Below, piece by piece: positions 34,819 to 45,655 of a DNA stretch of 64,000 nucleotides. The notes beneath the pieces were generated by a model. It ran no database searches. It had not been told where the DNA came from and saw nothing but the letters and a program-made list of their open reading frames with translations. The stretch lies in contig NZ_JBNTQY010000001.1 of assembly GCF_051209875.1 (NCBI RefSeq), positions 1,054,001-1,118,000 of the forward strand, written 5' to 3'. The position numbers were made by a program, and so were the translations under genes. This stretch comes from Emticicia sp051209875 (lineage in GTDB: Bacteria > Bacteroidota > Bacteroidia > Cytophagales > Spirosomataceae). How positions within the stretch are numbered: the first letter of the stretch is position 1; the number at the start of each line of letters is the position of its first letter.

Positions 34819-37800
34819 CTATCTTACAAGGGTTAAGAATCCAATTTTTGGTTTATCGCCCCACAGACCCTCTGCTTTGACATAATAGTAGTAAGTGCCA
34901 TCAGGAACTCCAGCTCCTTTGCTTCCTACTAATATACCGTTTGTGGCAACGCCATTCCATCCTTCTTCTTTGCCAAAGTCAGTATTCTGATAAATCAATT
35001 GTCCCCAACGATTATAGATATAGATTTCGGCCAACCTATCAGTTTTATTAACACCTGTTATGACGAACATATCACCAGTTCCGTCACCATTTGGAGAGAA
35101 ACCATCTGGGATTATTGCTAACGAATCAAGCACTGTTGTTTTTCCTTTGATAGTTATGATAGTTGGTTCATTGTTATTGCCTGGATTTTTATCGCCATCG
35201 GGGTCGGGATTTAGACCAGCATAAGATTTATCTTTCACATTGGTCGTACTATCTTTTGCTGTACCAGTAATCGTATTAGCATAGATAGCGTCTCCTTGTT
35301 TTGTACTCAGTAATCTAAGTTTAAATATTAGTGTATCACTCGTTCCTACTGCTAACGAACTACTATCTGCAATCAGCATGGTTGTGACAGTTCTACCATT
35401 GAAAGTGCTATCTATTTTTAGCTTACTGTTTTTATTCAAGGTTGGCTTGCCAACCAACACAAACTCTGCACTATCGGCAAATACTTGTCCAAGACTATCG
35501 CTTAATTGCACATTTGTTAATTTGTGAGTACTAAAGTTTTTGACAATAACAGTATAAGTCAAATTATATGTATCATCAGCGTTCTTAACAGAGTCAAGAG
35601 TTGCTGCTTTTGCAATACCTAAAGTTGTTGAGAAAACTGTTGGCTCAATAGTGCCAAGTTTAACAGGCGTTGGGAGCCAGTTATTTCTTGGATCACCATC
35701 ATTATTCTTTTGGGCTTCACCACCTGCACTGAAATCTGGGTCACTACCATTGGTGGATAAATCGTCAGTTGATTTATTACTTGGATATTTACCAATAGCC
35801 AATGCTTGGTTTTCGAAGTTAACTTTATTCGATGTTGTAGTCAATCGAGTAAATAATGTTACAGATCTTTCAGAATCGACGGCTAATGTACTTAGTGAAT
35901 CAACCAATAGATTGATTAAACTTCCACGACCTGTGTAGCTTTTGTTGACTGTGAAACCTGTGTCTGCTTTTACATTTACTGAATCAATTTTTACACTATC
36001 ACCGAAGGCAACACTCAAGTTATCTTGTATTTGTACACCAGTGAATACTACTTTACCATAGTTTTTGACTTTGAAAGTGAAAGTTACATCATAGGTGTTG
36101 GTTGTACCATTTACTAACTTAGGTTCGCTTGCACTCTTCGAGATACCAATAATGGCTTCTGGTAAATTATTGAAATTTATTACTGTTGGGGCATTCCCAT
36201 CTGCATTTGGGTTAATACCTGCGTTTGAAGCATCGCTGATAATCTTACCACTTGGAGTTTTTGCTGTTACAATTACGGTATTTCTAAATGGCCCTTTATT
36301 GCCGTTTAGTTTTACATTAATTATCCATGAAATTGTATCAATCTTATTGGGTGCGATTTGACTATCACTCAGCAACATACATGTATTGTTAACGCCATCA
36401 TAGTCATTATCGGTTTTCAATTGACTTCCAACACTTAGCGTAGGTTTTTTTACAATCGTTGCTATTGCGGGTAAATTGAAAGTTTTGGATAATGTATCGC
36501 ATATTTGTATGTTAGAAAGATTCAAATTACCACAATTTTTAATGATAGCATTATAAGTGATATTGTAGCTGCCGTCAGCTTGTTTTAATGTATCTTTCAC
36601 ATACAATGCAATACCAATGCAAGGGATTTCAATTGAGTTTCCTGCGTCAGAACCAAGTACCAAGTTGGTTGGATTACTACCAGGAGCATCAGGGTTAAGA
36701 CCTGCATTTGATAAATCAGTAACATTTTCTTTCGTACCATTTGTAAGCGTACCAGAGCCACTTGCTACGGCTGTATTGGCGAATAATTTTACTGTATCTG
36801 GCTGTACATTTACTGTAAATTTCAGCGTATCTGTTTTACCAACGGCAATTGTACTTCCTGTCAATGTTAGGCGTGTATCAGTTGAACCATTAAAAGCATT
36901 GTTGATAGCTAATTGGCTACCCGTATTTTTAGTAGGTACACCTACAGCTGTAAACGTAGCTGGTGCTTTGAAAACTTTGCTTAATGTGTCTCTTACAATT
37001 ACGTCATTCAATACCAACGAACCATTGTTTTTTACAAGTAATTGATAAGTAACATCATAAGAACCATTTGCGTGCTTAGTTGTATCTAAAACGATTTTTG
37101 CTAAACCAATACTTGGTGATTTATAAAGTTTCACAACTGTAGGCTCGGCACTTGCTTTATCTACAAACTTACCGTTGTTTGATACATCAGATACATCTTG
37201 TGGAATGCCGAAAGCGGTGTTTCCTATTGCTTCAGCAATGGCATTGGTTGTAAATGGCCCTTCCTTGCCATTTGGCACAATATTAATTACAAATTTTACC
37301 GTATCAATGATTCCTGGTTCTACAACACTCCCTTCTGGAATTGTCAAACTCAAGTCTGTTGAGCCATTGAAACTATCATTGGTTATTAATTTACTTCCTA
37401 CACCTGCAGTTGGTTTTTGAACAATAGTGTAAGTTGTTGGTGCTGGAAACATCGTTGCCAAATTTTCCGAAATTTTTACACCTTCAAGTTTTACATTACC
37501 ACATGCCTCAATTAATGCTCGGAATGTGATATTGTAACTGCCATTTGCTTGACGTGTTGTATCAGCAGAAAGAGCCAATCCTACACACGTTTCTTGACAA
37601 GTTTTACACTCGACTGTCCATTGACTAATATTATTGCTTGTTATTGGGTCTATCTGGTCAAGTTTAGTAATCTTGGCGATATTGATAATCTTACCTGCTT
37701 TGGTTGTCTTAGATTCGTAAGTGTATGTTTTAGTTGCACCACCAGCCAAACTACCTATGACACTCAACAAGGAGTCTTTGCCAAAAGCTGTAAAGCCTGG

Positions 37801-40800
37801 AGTTGATGAGGTAATTTCAAGACCTTTTGGTAATACATTTACGATATGTACATTCGTTGCGGTTTTGCTACTATTGTTTTTAACTTTTATCGTATAAGTT
37901 ACAGGATCACCAACTTTTAATTCGACTCTTGAGCCTATAATTTCGATGCTCAACTCAGTTTGTGTTGTATCAGAAGGATTATCAGGTGTACATTGATCAA
38001 TCATTACCATGATCGGAGCTCCTGAGCTATAACAACCAATTGTACTTTTTTCAAAAACATAATAAGTACCTGCTCCTACAGCAGTTGTATTGGCAAGACC
38101 TGGTGAATCTGACTTATTTCCAGTATGGAATTCAAATACTCCTCCTTGTGTTTGGGGTGCACTCTTGACCGCAGTACTTAGATTAACAACAGTTGCTGGA
38201 CAAGTATTTTTTGCCATTGCTGTGACTGTTGGTGCTGCAATCGCATTGCCCAGTACCACTACAACTTCATTCGAACTAAGTGACGCACATCCTTCTTGAC
38301 TTAATAATTTAACAGAATAACGCCCTGGAGTTTTTACAGTGATACTCTTGGTAGTTGCACCGTTGCTCCATTTATAAATCCCTGCTTCATTTACTGTTAA
38401 TACTACCGAATCTCCAAAACAAATATTTGGTGATTTGTTGGATACTATGCTTGGTGTAGTTGTAACTCCTTTTAAAATAATTTTGAATGTATCTTTTGCT
38501 GCAACACATGGGCCATTATCATCTGGGTCATTGGTCGTAAGTATGAATGAAATATTACCTTTGATTAAGTCTTCTTTTGTATAATAGTATTTTGTACTCA
38601 AACTTAGAGCATTTTCAAATGTGCCTGTACCATCGGTAGTAGTCCATTTGGCACTACTAGCAGAACCTCCAATTTGACCTTTTAAAGTAAAGAAATCTTC
38701 ACTCATGCAAACTGTGCTATCTTTTCCTGCTTTGACAGTTGCAGGATTATTTACACATGATGGATTGACTGGTACACAAGTAGTAATATTTACATTGATT
38801 TTACCAGCATCGCTATAACATCCATTCCCAGCTTTTTCAAAAACATAGTATGTTCCAGTACCAACCGCCGAAGCATTTGATACCGCTGGAGAGCCTGGTG
38901 TTGTTCCAGTACGGAAAACAAACACGCCTCCTTGTGATGAAACTTTACTTGTAACACCTGTTGTCAAATCAACAGTTGTAAATGGACATGTATTTATGAG
39001 ATCTTTGACTGTTGGTTTTGTTAGGCCAGAACCCGTTACTTGTACGGTAATAATATTCGACTTTTCACTTTGACACTTGCCACCATCACAGATAGCCCAG
39101 TAGCTGGTAAGTATTGTTGGTGAAACGGTTATGACTGCACCAACCTGACCATCTGACCATTTCACTGTTCCTGCACAACCAGCAGCTTCAATTTGTGTGC
39201 TTGTGCCACTACAAACTTGTGTATTCTTACAATTGATTATAGGAGCAAGTGGATTTCCAACATTAATAGTTGCTGCAGCTGATGGAGCTGATTCGCATGA
39301 ACCTACTTTACAAATTGCAGTGTAAACTGTTGTGACAGTAGGGTGAATGCTGATTGATGTAGTTGTTTGACCACTTGACCAAACAACTGTCCCAGCACAA
39401 CCCAGAGCATTAAGAGTCAATGTATCACCTTGGCATATTCTTGAGGCAGAACATGAAATGATTGGAGACTCAGCTTTCGATATTACATTAACTGTTACTT
39501 TATCTGATTGCTCGCTGGTACATCCTCCTTGAGGCAATTTACATACAGCAGTATAGTTGGTTGTATTAGCAGGATTTACTGTGATAGGAGAACCTGTCAA
39601 ACCATTTGACCAAACAGTTGTACCTGTACAACCTACGGCTGTAAGTACTACAGCATCACCAGCACAAATAGTTGTTTTATCACTACTAATGCTTGGTTTA
39701 TTTGGTTTACCCACCGTTACAGTTATTTCATTTGATTTACTACTTTCACAAGCACCTGCTTTACAAGTAGCTGAGAAAGTAGTAGTTGTAGCTACATTTA
39801 TTGTAAAACTACTCCCTGTTTGGCCATTCGACCAAACTAATGTTCCTGTACATCCTGTAGCAGAAAGCGTTACGTTTCCAGGTTCACAAATGGCAGTAAT
39901 TGATGCCGAAAGAGTTGGTGCAGTTCCTCCTCCACTTAGAATCGTAATTACATTTGATTTAGCACTTTCGCCACATCCATTTGTACAAATAGCCGAATAA
40001 GTACCAGTTCCAACTGCAATTGTTAAACCTACTCCACCAGTACTCCATTTTACTGACCCAACGCAATCAGAAGCAGTAAGTGTAGCTATTTCATTACCAC
40101 AAACATTTTCTTTGTTTGACTTAATTGTTGGAGCACTTGGCTGTTGACCACCAACAGTAATTATTTTTGACGCTGAACCTTCACATCCATCTACCAAACA
40201 TTTCACATTATAGGTGGTAGTCAAAGTTGGTGTCACTGTGATTGCCGCTGTCGTTGCACCTGTATTCCATAATACTGTTCCTGCACAATTACTCGCAGTG
40301 AGTGTAACTGACCCTCCGCCACAAAGTGTTTCATTGGTTGCATAAATGCTTGGTTCAGGTGTTATGATTGTAATTGCACCATGTAATGATGGTTCACTTG
40401 TGCAACCATTGATTGTACAAGTGGCATTGTAGGTTGTACTTACAGTTGGAGTGAAGATAATTGTTGAGCCAGTTGCACCTGTATTCCAAGTTACAACACC
40501 TTCACACCCGTGAGCTGTAAATGTAAGGGATTCACCTAAACATATTCTTTCTTTCCCACAAGTCACAATTGGTGTTGCTGGTTTTGGTGTAACTGTGATG
40601 GTATTAGTGCCTTTATTACTACAATCTTCTACCAAACAAGTTACTTCGTAAGTTTTTGTTTCTGTTGGTGTAACTGTAATGGTTGAACCAGTTGCTCCAG
40701 TTGACCATGTTAAAGTTCCAGTACAATTACTTACTTTCATTGTTACAGTTTCACCTATGCAAATACCATTTTTGCTCGCTGTTATACTTGGTGTCGGAAC

Positions 40801-43800
40801 AGTTGTATTTGTTAGAATTATCGAATTTGAAGTACCACTATCACCACAACTATTGCTACAAATAGCAGAATAAGTCCCTGTCGCTACTGAAATTGTTGAA
40901 CCTGTTGCTCCTGTACTCCATTTGATAGTTCCTATGCAACCAGATGCTGTTAAATTAGCTGTATTATTTCCACAAAGCGTTTTTGTTGTAGTTGTAATCA
41001 CTGGTACAGCTGGTATCGTTCCAACTGTAATAATGATTTCGCTTGATTTCGCACTCTCTCCACAACTATTGTTACAAGTTGCTGTATAATTGCCAGTCCC
41101 TGCTGAAATTGTTGAACTTGTTGCTCCTGTATTCCATTTTATTGTTCCATTTTCACATCCATTGGCTGTTAATATTGCCTTATCATTACCACAAAGTGTC
41201 GATTGATTTGTAGAGATTATAGGAGCAACAGGTGCTGTACCTCCTCCTATAGTAATCGTTTTTGAAGTAGATTTTTCACAGTCTTCAATGATGCATTTGA
41301 CTGTATAAGTAGTAACAATGGTTGGAGTTGCTGTAATAGCAAATGTCGTTGCACCTGTATTCCATAATACCGTTCCAGTACAATTAGCTGCTGTCAGTGT
41401 TACCGTTCCTCCACTACATACAGATTCTGATGTTGCTGTAATTGTTGGTGGGGTTTGATTAATCACTTCAATTGTAGAAGATTTCGATGGTTCGCTTGTA
41501 CATCCATTAACAGTACATATTGCACTATAAGATGTAGTAACTGTTGGCGTTACAATCATTGTTGAACCTGTTGCACCTGAACTCCAAGTTACCGAGCCTT
41601 CACAACCATGGGCTGTAAAAGTTAACGATTCACCTGCACATATTCTTTCTTTTCCACATGTTACTATTGGAGCAGTTGGTTTTGGTGTGACTGTGATTGA
41701 CTTTGTAGCTTTTCCTACACATTCACCTGTTCCACATTTAACGTCATAAGTTGTAGTAATTGTTGGTGTTACAGTGATTGTCGAAGTTGTTGCTCCAGTT
41801 GACCATAATAAATTTCCGTTACAACCAGTTACTTTTAATATAGCAGATTCGCCTACACAAATACTTTCGTTGTTTGCTGTAATGGTTGGGGTTTCAGTTG
41901 GTGCTACAGTAATTGTTACTGTCGATGAAGTAGCACTCGAACATTCACCAACTTTACATACTGCTGAATAAATGCCAGTGGCAGTAGGTGTTAGTGAAAT
42001 GCTTGTACCAGTTGAACCATTAGACCAAACTACAGTACCACTACAATTACTCGCAGTTAATACAGCTGCTTGTCCTACACAAATAGTGCTTTTGTTGGTA
42101 GCAATCGTTGGAGGATTGCTTGGTGAACCAATAGTGACAGTAACGCTATTTGATTTACCACTTATACAATCGCCTTTTTTACAAACTGCTGTATAAGATG
42201 TAGTGTTGCTTGGTGAAACTTCTATACTTGCCGTCGTTGCACCAGTTGACCATGTGATAGTTCCAGTACAGTTATTTGAGGTTAATGTTATTTTTCCACT
42301 ACCACAAATAATATTTGTAGTAGAATTAGAAGAAATCAGTGGAGCTGCAATTACATTTACTACAACTGTTACCGAATTCGATTTTGCACTAATACAGTTA
42401 TCATTTATTTTACATTGTGCTGTATATGTACTTGTTACATTTGGTGTTACTTTGACGGAGTTTCCTGTTTGTCCATCTGACCAAACGATTGTTCCATTGC
42501 AGCCAATTGCTTCGATAGATACACTTTCACCCAAACATATATATGGATTTGAACAAGCAATGAGTGGTGTTGTTGGATTACAAGATGATTGTTTGATATT
42601 TATATCGGCATCATCATCGTCATCTTCCTGTTTGTCAATACCGTTATTTGGTGTTGAATTTGAATCTTTTTGGTCTGATTTTGTGATTTGAGTCCAGTTT
42701 TTAATTGATCCTGTACTTGCTGTTACTTTAGCTACAATCTGGAATGTAGTGCTCTGTCCAACAGCAATTTGATTAATTTTTGCGATAACTGTGTTTCCTG
42801 CAATATCCATCAAATCACCACCAGTAGCAGATACAACTTGCAATCCAGTAGGGACAATATCATTTACTTCGACATTTGTTGCAATAGCTGGCCCTCCATT
42901 TTTTACATCTATATAATAAGTAATAAGATCACCTTGATTTGGTGTTGAATTACTTACTGTTTTATTTACACTCAAATCAGCTATTGTAACAGGTGTGATT
43001 GGAGTGGGTACAGTATAAAGTCCTGCATCAACAGTTAAGATGTCTTTTTTTGCAATATCACTAAGATTAATTAGTACCTTATCCGATAGACCAGTACTTG
43101 AATTAAAATCACTATCAATTGTTTCATCACTACCTACGTCTTGTTTAGAAGTGATTTGGGCACCTGCTGGTAAAGTACTTGTTATGACTTTTACAACATA
43201 ATTTCCCTCGGATAAACCAGTAAATAAGTATTTACCATTATTATCTGTTGTATCTTTTTTCAATACTGAGCCAATAGGTAAGCCAATTCCATCAGAAGCA
43301 TAAAGTTCAACGATTACACCACTGACACCTATTTGACCATCATCATTTAGTCCATTATTATTAGTATCTTTCCATACATAATCTCCAATAGAACCTGTTG
43401 AAGTAGGTTTTAGACCTGCATCAATTGTCGTATTGTTTCTTGTGATTAAACCTAATGTTTGGGTAACATCGATGGTAATAGCATCGGTTGTTCCATCTGG
43501 ATTGATGTTACTATCTTTAGTGATATCTCCTCCTAACAATTTTCCCGTAGCTTCATTACCTGCTGGCAAAACAAATTTTAACTTATATATACCTGATAAT
43601 AAACTATCAAATACATATTTGCCTAAGGCATCTGTAAAAGTTGAATCTAATTTTGTCCCCGCAGCATTATCTAACAAATATACTTTTACTCCTGCTACAG
43701 GTGGTTCAAGTGCGGTTGTTCCTTGTATGCCATCATTATTTGAATCTATCCATACATAATCACTAATAGAACCATAAGGCCCTTCAATCACTTGAATCCC

Positions 43801-44925
43801 GCAACAGCCTTGGGCAGGGCAAGTGCTAACATTGGTGGTAAAATTATAGCTACCAGGAGCTTTAATAGTCAATGAAGAATCTGCATTTACCACAGCTTGG
43901 GTTGTAGCACCTGTTATTTCTGTCACACCACGAAACCATTTAATGGTCTTGCCATATTTAAATGGTGCAGGTACTGACACATTGTATTCTTCACCTGGAT
44001 ACCAAATAAGTGGTACTGAAAAACAACTGGCAGCCATATCATCTTCAGATAAGATGCTATTATTGGGGGTAGAATCAATATCTTGTTGACCAATACCTAT
44101 TGACTTAACTTCAGAAATATTAAAAAAAACACCTCTTTCAATCACATTTGCTATAATTTCTAAATGTACCGAATCTCCAGAAGCTAAAGATGCTACACTC
44201 CAAAGCCCAATACCAGTACCAGGTGTATAATTAAAATTAGCTCCCCCATTATGGCTAGTAAGTGTCGCTCCACCAATCGGAAAATTATCTTGTACTACAA
44301 TGGTTGATGCCGTGCTTGGACCAGAATTCTTTAACCACAAGGTATATTTTACTGTTCCGTTTAATGTTGGTGAAGAATTATCAATACTTTTTCTTAATGA
44401 CAAATCTACAGATGTTTGAGCTACAACTCCTAAAATAGAAAAAAGCACCAACATAATTGTTGTTGCAAGACCTCTATATGTTGAATTTTTAGATTGTTTG
44501 TCATCCTCTTCATTATAGATTCGTATTGGAGGAGAAAATACAGAAACCCATTGTTTCAAATTTTGGTCAAAACGACTACCCAATCTATATTCTTTTACAA
44601 TAGAATCTGTTTTTATCAGAGGTTCATTCACGATTGACTCTTGATTATTGACCGAAGCATGCAGGTGCTTATTTTGCTCATCTATAAAATATTCTTGCAA
44701 AATTTTATCCTCGATTGAAACAGCAGAATGAAGACCAAAACTATTTGTATTTTTAGTCTTAGTTTTCTTTTTTTCATCTTTCGACTCAAAAAGGAAAGCC
44801 ATTATATCAACAATTTTCTGTACAAATGCCAACAAGCTTTTACCTTTAGGCTGTGCATGTGTCCGTGAGTGCTTCTCAACGAGTGTTTTTGCCTCACTTT
44901 GTGTAAAATTGTTTTTCATCTGCAA
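34819..44925 (-). CDS. Giant T9SS-secreted adhesin with Ig-like and DUF11 repeats and gliding-type C-terminal domain
   Basis: 3368 residues. A polar N-terminal extension (1-150) precedes a hydrophobic signal (about 152-169) cut near VVAQ-TSVD. Then: DUF11-like domain (about 172-290), Cys-containing region, two SdrD-B-like domains (GSISDYVWIDSNNDGIQG and GSIGDYVWKDTNNNGLNDDG, about 390-630) and a second DUF11 domain. Sixteen Ig-like repeats of 70-80 residues follow (about 785-1965), each with C.GE......GC.G...WS.GAT and a CK...C tail. Mixed domains (to about 2300) and seven or so DUF11-like repeats lead to the CTD (about 3266-3368: FSPNGDGTGDMFVI, IYIYNRWGQLIYQ, DGTYYYYVKA). This is a type B (CHU_C/gliding) secretion domain. 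It is probably a surface adhesin or motility filament related in design, not necessarily in homology, to SprB. PorP/SprF and PorE-like genes follow. Confidence 0.92.
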   Translation of the reverse strand: MQMKNNFTQSEAKTLVEKHSRTHAQPKGKSLLAFVQKIVDIMAFLFESKDEKKKTKTKNTNSFGLHSAVSIEDKILQEYFIDEQNKHLHASVNNQESIVNEPLIKTDSIVKEYRLGSRFDQNLKQWVSVFSPPIRIYNEEDDKQSKNSTYRGLATTIMLVLFSILGVVAQTSVDLSLRKSIDNSSPTLNGTVKYTLWLKNSGPSTASTIVVQDNFPIGGATLTSHNGGANFNYTPGTGIGLWSVASLASGDSVHLEIIANVIERGVFFNISEVKSIGIGQQDIDSTPNNSILSEDDMAASCFSVPLIWYPGEEYNVSVPAPFKYGKTIKWFRGVTEITGATTQAVVNADSSLTIKAPGSYNFTTNVSTCPAQGCCGIQVIEGPYGSISDYVWIDSNNDGIQGTTALEPPVAGVKVYLLDNAAGTKLDSTFTDALGKYVFDSLLSGIYKLKFVLPAGNEATGKLLGGDITKDSNINPDGTTDAITIDVTQTLGLITRNNTTIDAGLKPTSTGSIGDYVWKDTNNNGLNDDGQIGVSGVIVELYASDGIGLPIGSVLKKDTTDNNGKYLFTGLSEGNYVVKVITSTLPAGAQITSKQDVGSDETIDSDFNSSTGLSDKVLINLSDIAKKDILTVDAGLYTVPTPITPVTIADLSVNKTVSNSTPNQGDLITYYIDVKNGGPAIATNVEVNDIVPTGLQVVSATGGDLMDIAGNTVIAKINQIAVGQSTTFQIVAKVTASTGSIKNWTQITKSDQKDSNSTPNNGIDKQEDDDDDADINIKQSSCNPTTPLIACSNPYICLGESVSIEAIGCNGTIVWSDGQTGNSVKVTPNVTSTYTAQCKINDNCISAKSNSVTVVVNVIAAPLISSNSTTNIICGSGKITLTSNNCTGTITWSTGATTASIEVSPSNTTSYTAVCKKGDCISGKSNSVTVTIGSPSNPPTIATNKSTICVGQAAVLTASNCSGTVVWSNGSTGTSISLTPTATGIYSAVCKVGECSSATSSTVTITVAPTETPTITANNESICVGESAILKVTGCNGNLLWSTGATTSTITVTPTITTTYDVKCGTGECVGKATKSITVTPKPTAPIVTCGKERICAGESLTFTAHGCEGSVTWSSGATGSTMIVTPTVTTSYSAICTVNGCTSEPSKSSTIEVINQTPPTITATSESVCSGGTVTLTAANCTGTVLWNTGATTFAITATPTIVTTYTVKCIIEDCEKSTSKTITIGGGTAPVAPIISTNQSTLCGNDKAILTANGCENGTIKWNTGATSSTISAGTGNYTATCNNSCGESAKSSEIIITVGTIPAVPVITTTTKTLCGNNTANLTASGCIGTIKWSTGATGSTISVATGTYSAICSNSCGDSGTSNSIILTNTTVPTPSITASKNGICIGETVTMKVSNCTGTLTWSTGATGSTITVTPTETKTYEVTCLVEDCSNKGTNTITVTPKPATPIVTCGKERICLGESLTFTAHGCEGVVTWNTGATGSTIIFTPTVSTTYNATCTINGCTSEPSLHGAITIITPEPSIYATNETLCGGGSVTLTASNCAGTVLWNTGATTAAITVTPTLTTTYNVKCLVDGCEGSASKIITVGGQQPSAPTIKSNKENVCGNEIATLTASDCVGSVKWSTGGVGLTIAVGTGTYSAICTNGCGESAKSNVITILSGGGTAPTLSASITAICEPGNVTLSATGCTGTLVWSNGQTGSSFTINVATTTTFSATCKAGACESSKSNEITVTVGKPNKPSISSDKTTICAGDAVVLTAVGCTGTTVWSNGLTGSPITVNPANTTNYTAVCKLPQGGCTSEQSDKVTVNVISKAESPIISCSASRICQGDTLTLNALGCAGTVVWSSGQTTTSISIHPTVTTVYTAICKVGSCESAPSAAATINVGNPLAPIINCKNTQVCSGTSTQIEAAGCAGTVKWSDGQVGAVITVSPTILTSYWAICDGGKCQSEKSNIITVQVTGSGLTKPTVKDLINTCPFTTVDLTTGVTSKVSSQGGVFVFRTGTTPGSPAVSNASAVGTGTYYVFEKAGNGCYSDAGKINVNITTCVPVNPSCVNNPATVKAGKDSTVCMSEDFFTLKGQIGGSASSAKWTTTDGTGTFENALSLSTKYYYTKEDLIKGNISFILTTNDPDDNGPCVAAKDTFKIILKGVTTTPSIVSNKSPNICFGDSVVLTVNEAGIYKWSNGATTKSITVKTPGRYSVKLLSQEGCASLSSNEVVVVLGNAIAAPTVTAMAKNTCPATVVNLSTAVKSAPQTQGGVFEFHTGNKSDSPGLANTTAVGAGTYYVFEKSTIGCYSSGAPIMVMIDQCTPDNPSDTTQTELSIEIIGSRVELKVGDPVTYTIKVKNNSSKTATNVHIVNVLPKGLEITSSTPGFTAFGKDSLLSVIGSLAGGATKTYTYESKTTKAGKIINIAKITKLDQIDPITSNNISQWTVECKTCQETCVGLALSADTTRQANGSYNITFRALIEACGNVKLEGVKISENLATMFPAPTTYTIVQKPTAGVGSKLITNDSFNGSTDLSLTIPEGSVVEPGIIDTVKFVINIVPNGKEGPFTTNAIAEAIGNTAFGIPQDVSDVSNNGKFVDKASAEPTVVKLYKSPSIGLAKIVLDTTKHANGSYDVTYQLLVKNNGSLVLNDVIVRDTLSKVFKAPATFTAVGVPTKNTGSQLAINNAFNGSTDTRLTLTGSTIAVGKTDTLKFTVNVQPDTVKLFANTAVASGSGTLTNGTKENVTDLSNAGLNPDAPGSNPTNLVLGSDAGNSIEIPCIGIALYVKDTLKQADGSYNITYNAIIKNCGNLNLSNIQICDTLSKTFNLPAIATIVKKPTLSVGSQLKTDNDYDGVNNTCMLLSDSQIAPNKIDTISWIINVKLNGNKGPFRNTVIVTAKTPSGKIISDASNAGINPNADGNAPTVINFNNLPEAIIGISKSASEPKLVNGTTNTYDVTFTFKVKNYGKVVFTGVQIQDNLSVAFGDSVKIDSVNVKADTGFTVNKSYTGRGSLINLLVDSLSTLAVDSERSVTLFTRLTTTSNKVNFENQALAIGKYPSNKSTDDLSTNGSDPDFSAGGEAQKNNDGDPRNNWLPTPVKLGTIEPTVFSTTLGIAKAATLDSVKNADDTYNLTYTVIVKNFSTHKLTNVQLSDSLGQVFADSAEFVLVGKPTLNKNSKLKIDSTFNGRTVTTMLIADSSSLAVGTSDTLIFKLRLLSTKQGDAIYANTITGTAKDSTTNVKDKSYAGLNPDPDGDKNPGNNNEPTIITIKGKTTVLDSLAIIPDGFSPNGDGTGDMFVITGVNKTDRLAEIYIYNRWGQLIYQNTDFGKEEGWNGVATNGILVGSKGAGVPDGTYYYYVKAEGLWGDKPKIGFLTLVR
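40540..41700 (-). repeat. In-frame block duplication inside the adhesin gene
   Basis: Ig-like repeats 4-7 and 9-12 are matching sets. Repeats 5 and 10 share PIVTCGKERIC.GESLTFTAHGCEG, and repeats 6 and 11 share GTVLWNTGATT plus a VGG-type linker. The same DNA (TATTCTTTCTTT and flanks) starts at 41641 and at 40543, an offset of 1098 bp or 366 codons. Repeat lengths vary between blocks, so the duplication is old or partly diverged. Confidence 0.7.
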
Positions 44926-45655
44926 GTTTTTTTAAATAATCTTAATTCAATAATCAGCGTGTATTCTTGTATCTAGTGCCATTAGTCTTTTAGGTTCACG
45001 AAAGAATACACAATTTTGCTTATATACATACATTAGTATCCAAAACTGTGCCAAAACCCAATTTTGTGTCCACTCAATAAAAAAAGATTGGTTTTTGGCT
45101 AAATAGAAGTATAAAATGAAGAAATATTAATTGAAGCTATATTTAGAAAATATGGCATAAAAAGAGCCAAAATTATGCCAAATGATCAATATTGAATAAA
45201 TATCCCTCAGTTTGTAGATGTTTTTTTAAAAATTATTGAATTTTTTAAAAAAATAGAGGACAGAGATTGACTAATTGAGGTAAAAATCTAATATATCTTT
45301 TCTAAAATAAAAAACATATTGTACTTGAATAAAATTTGATTTTGCTTTTTCAAGATTGGTGCGAGAAATATTTAAATAACTTATTTAAAGTTTATAGGAT
45401 AGAGTGGTTTTAACATTTTTAGTGTGAAAAATTTGATTTTAAATTTATTGAATGAGAGTCTGATGCTATGTTTGTAAAGAGCTTCTGTTTAATTTTTAGT
45501 CAATCGTAAGTTGGCTACAATTGTATTTTTATTGTATTTGTGATCGGGCAACATATAATAATTCTTTGATAATACGGGGTAAGTAAGTATTCAATAAAAA
45601 AGGCGTTTTTCTTAAAGAAAAACGCCTCAAATAAACAAAAACATTAAACTATTGA
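44926..45655. other. 730-bp intergenic region upstream of the adhesin gene
   Basis: Very AT-rich. I find no coding frame or RNA gene. CAAAATTA at 45168-45175 reads TAATTTTG on the minus strand, a possible -7 box for the adhesin gene, but there is no matching -33 TTG. The only firm element is the terminator at 45601-45627. Confidence 0.35.
45601..45627 (-). terminator. Terminator after the barrel/peptidase-like gene
   Basis: AGGCGTTTTTC (45601-45611) pairs with GAAAAACGCCT (45617-45627). On the minus strand it is followed by TTTTTT. Confidence 0.85.

Noticed and set aside
39030..42570. Tandem DNA repeats suggesting a satellite or assembly error
   Set aside because: They are codon-level Ig-like protein repeats with variable third positions and no frameshifts.
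39557..42691. Long open frames on the plus strand within the adhesin gene (for example 39557-40000 and 42203-42691)
   Set aside because: They are antisense shadows of Ser/Thr-rich repeats; the minus-strand frame of 3368 codons is clearly the coding one, with family domains throughout.
44926..45655. Hidden small gene or RNA in the 730-bp gap
   Set aside because: No frame with plausible start and composition was found, and no strong structure apart from the terminator; the -7 box match lacks a -33 partner.
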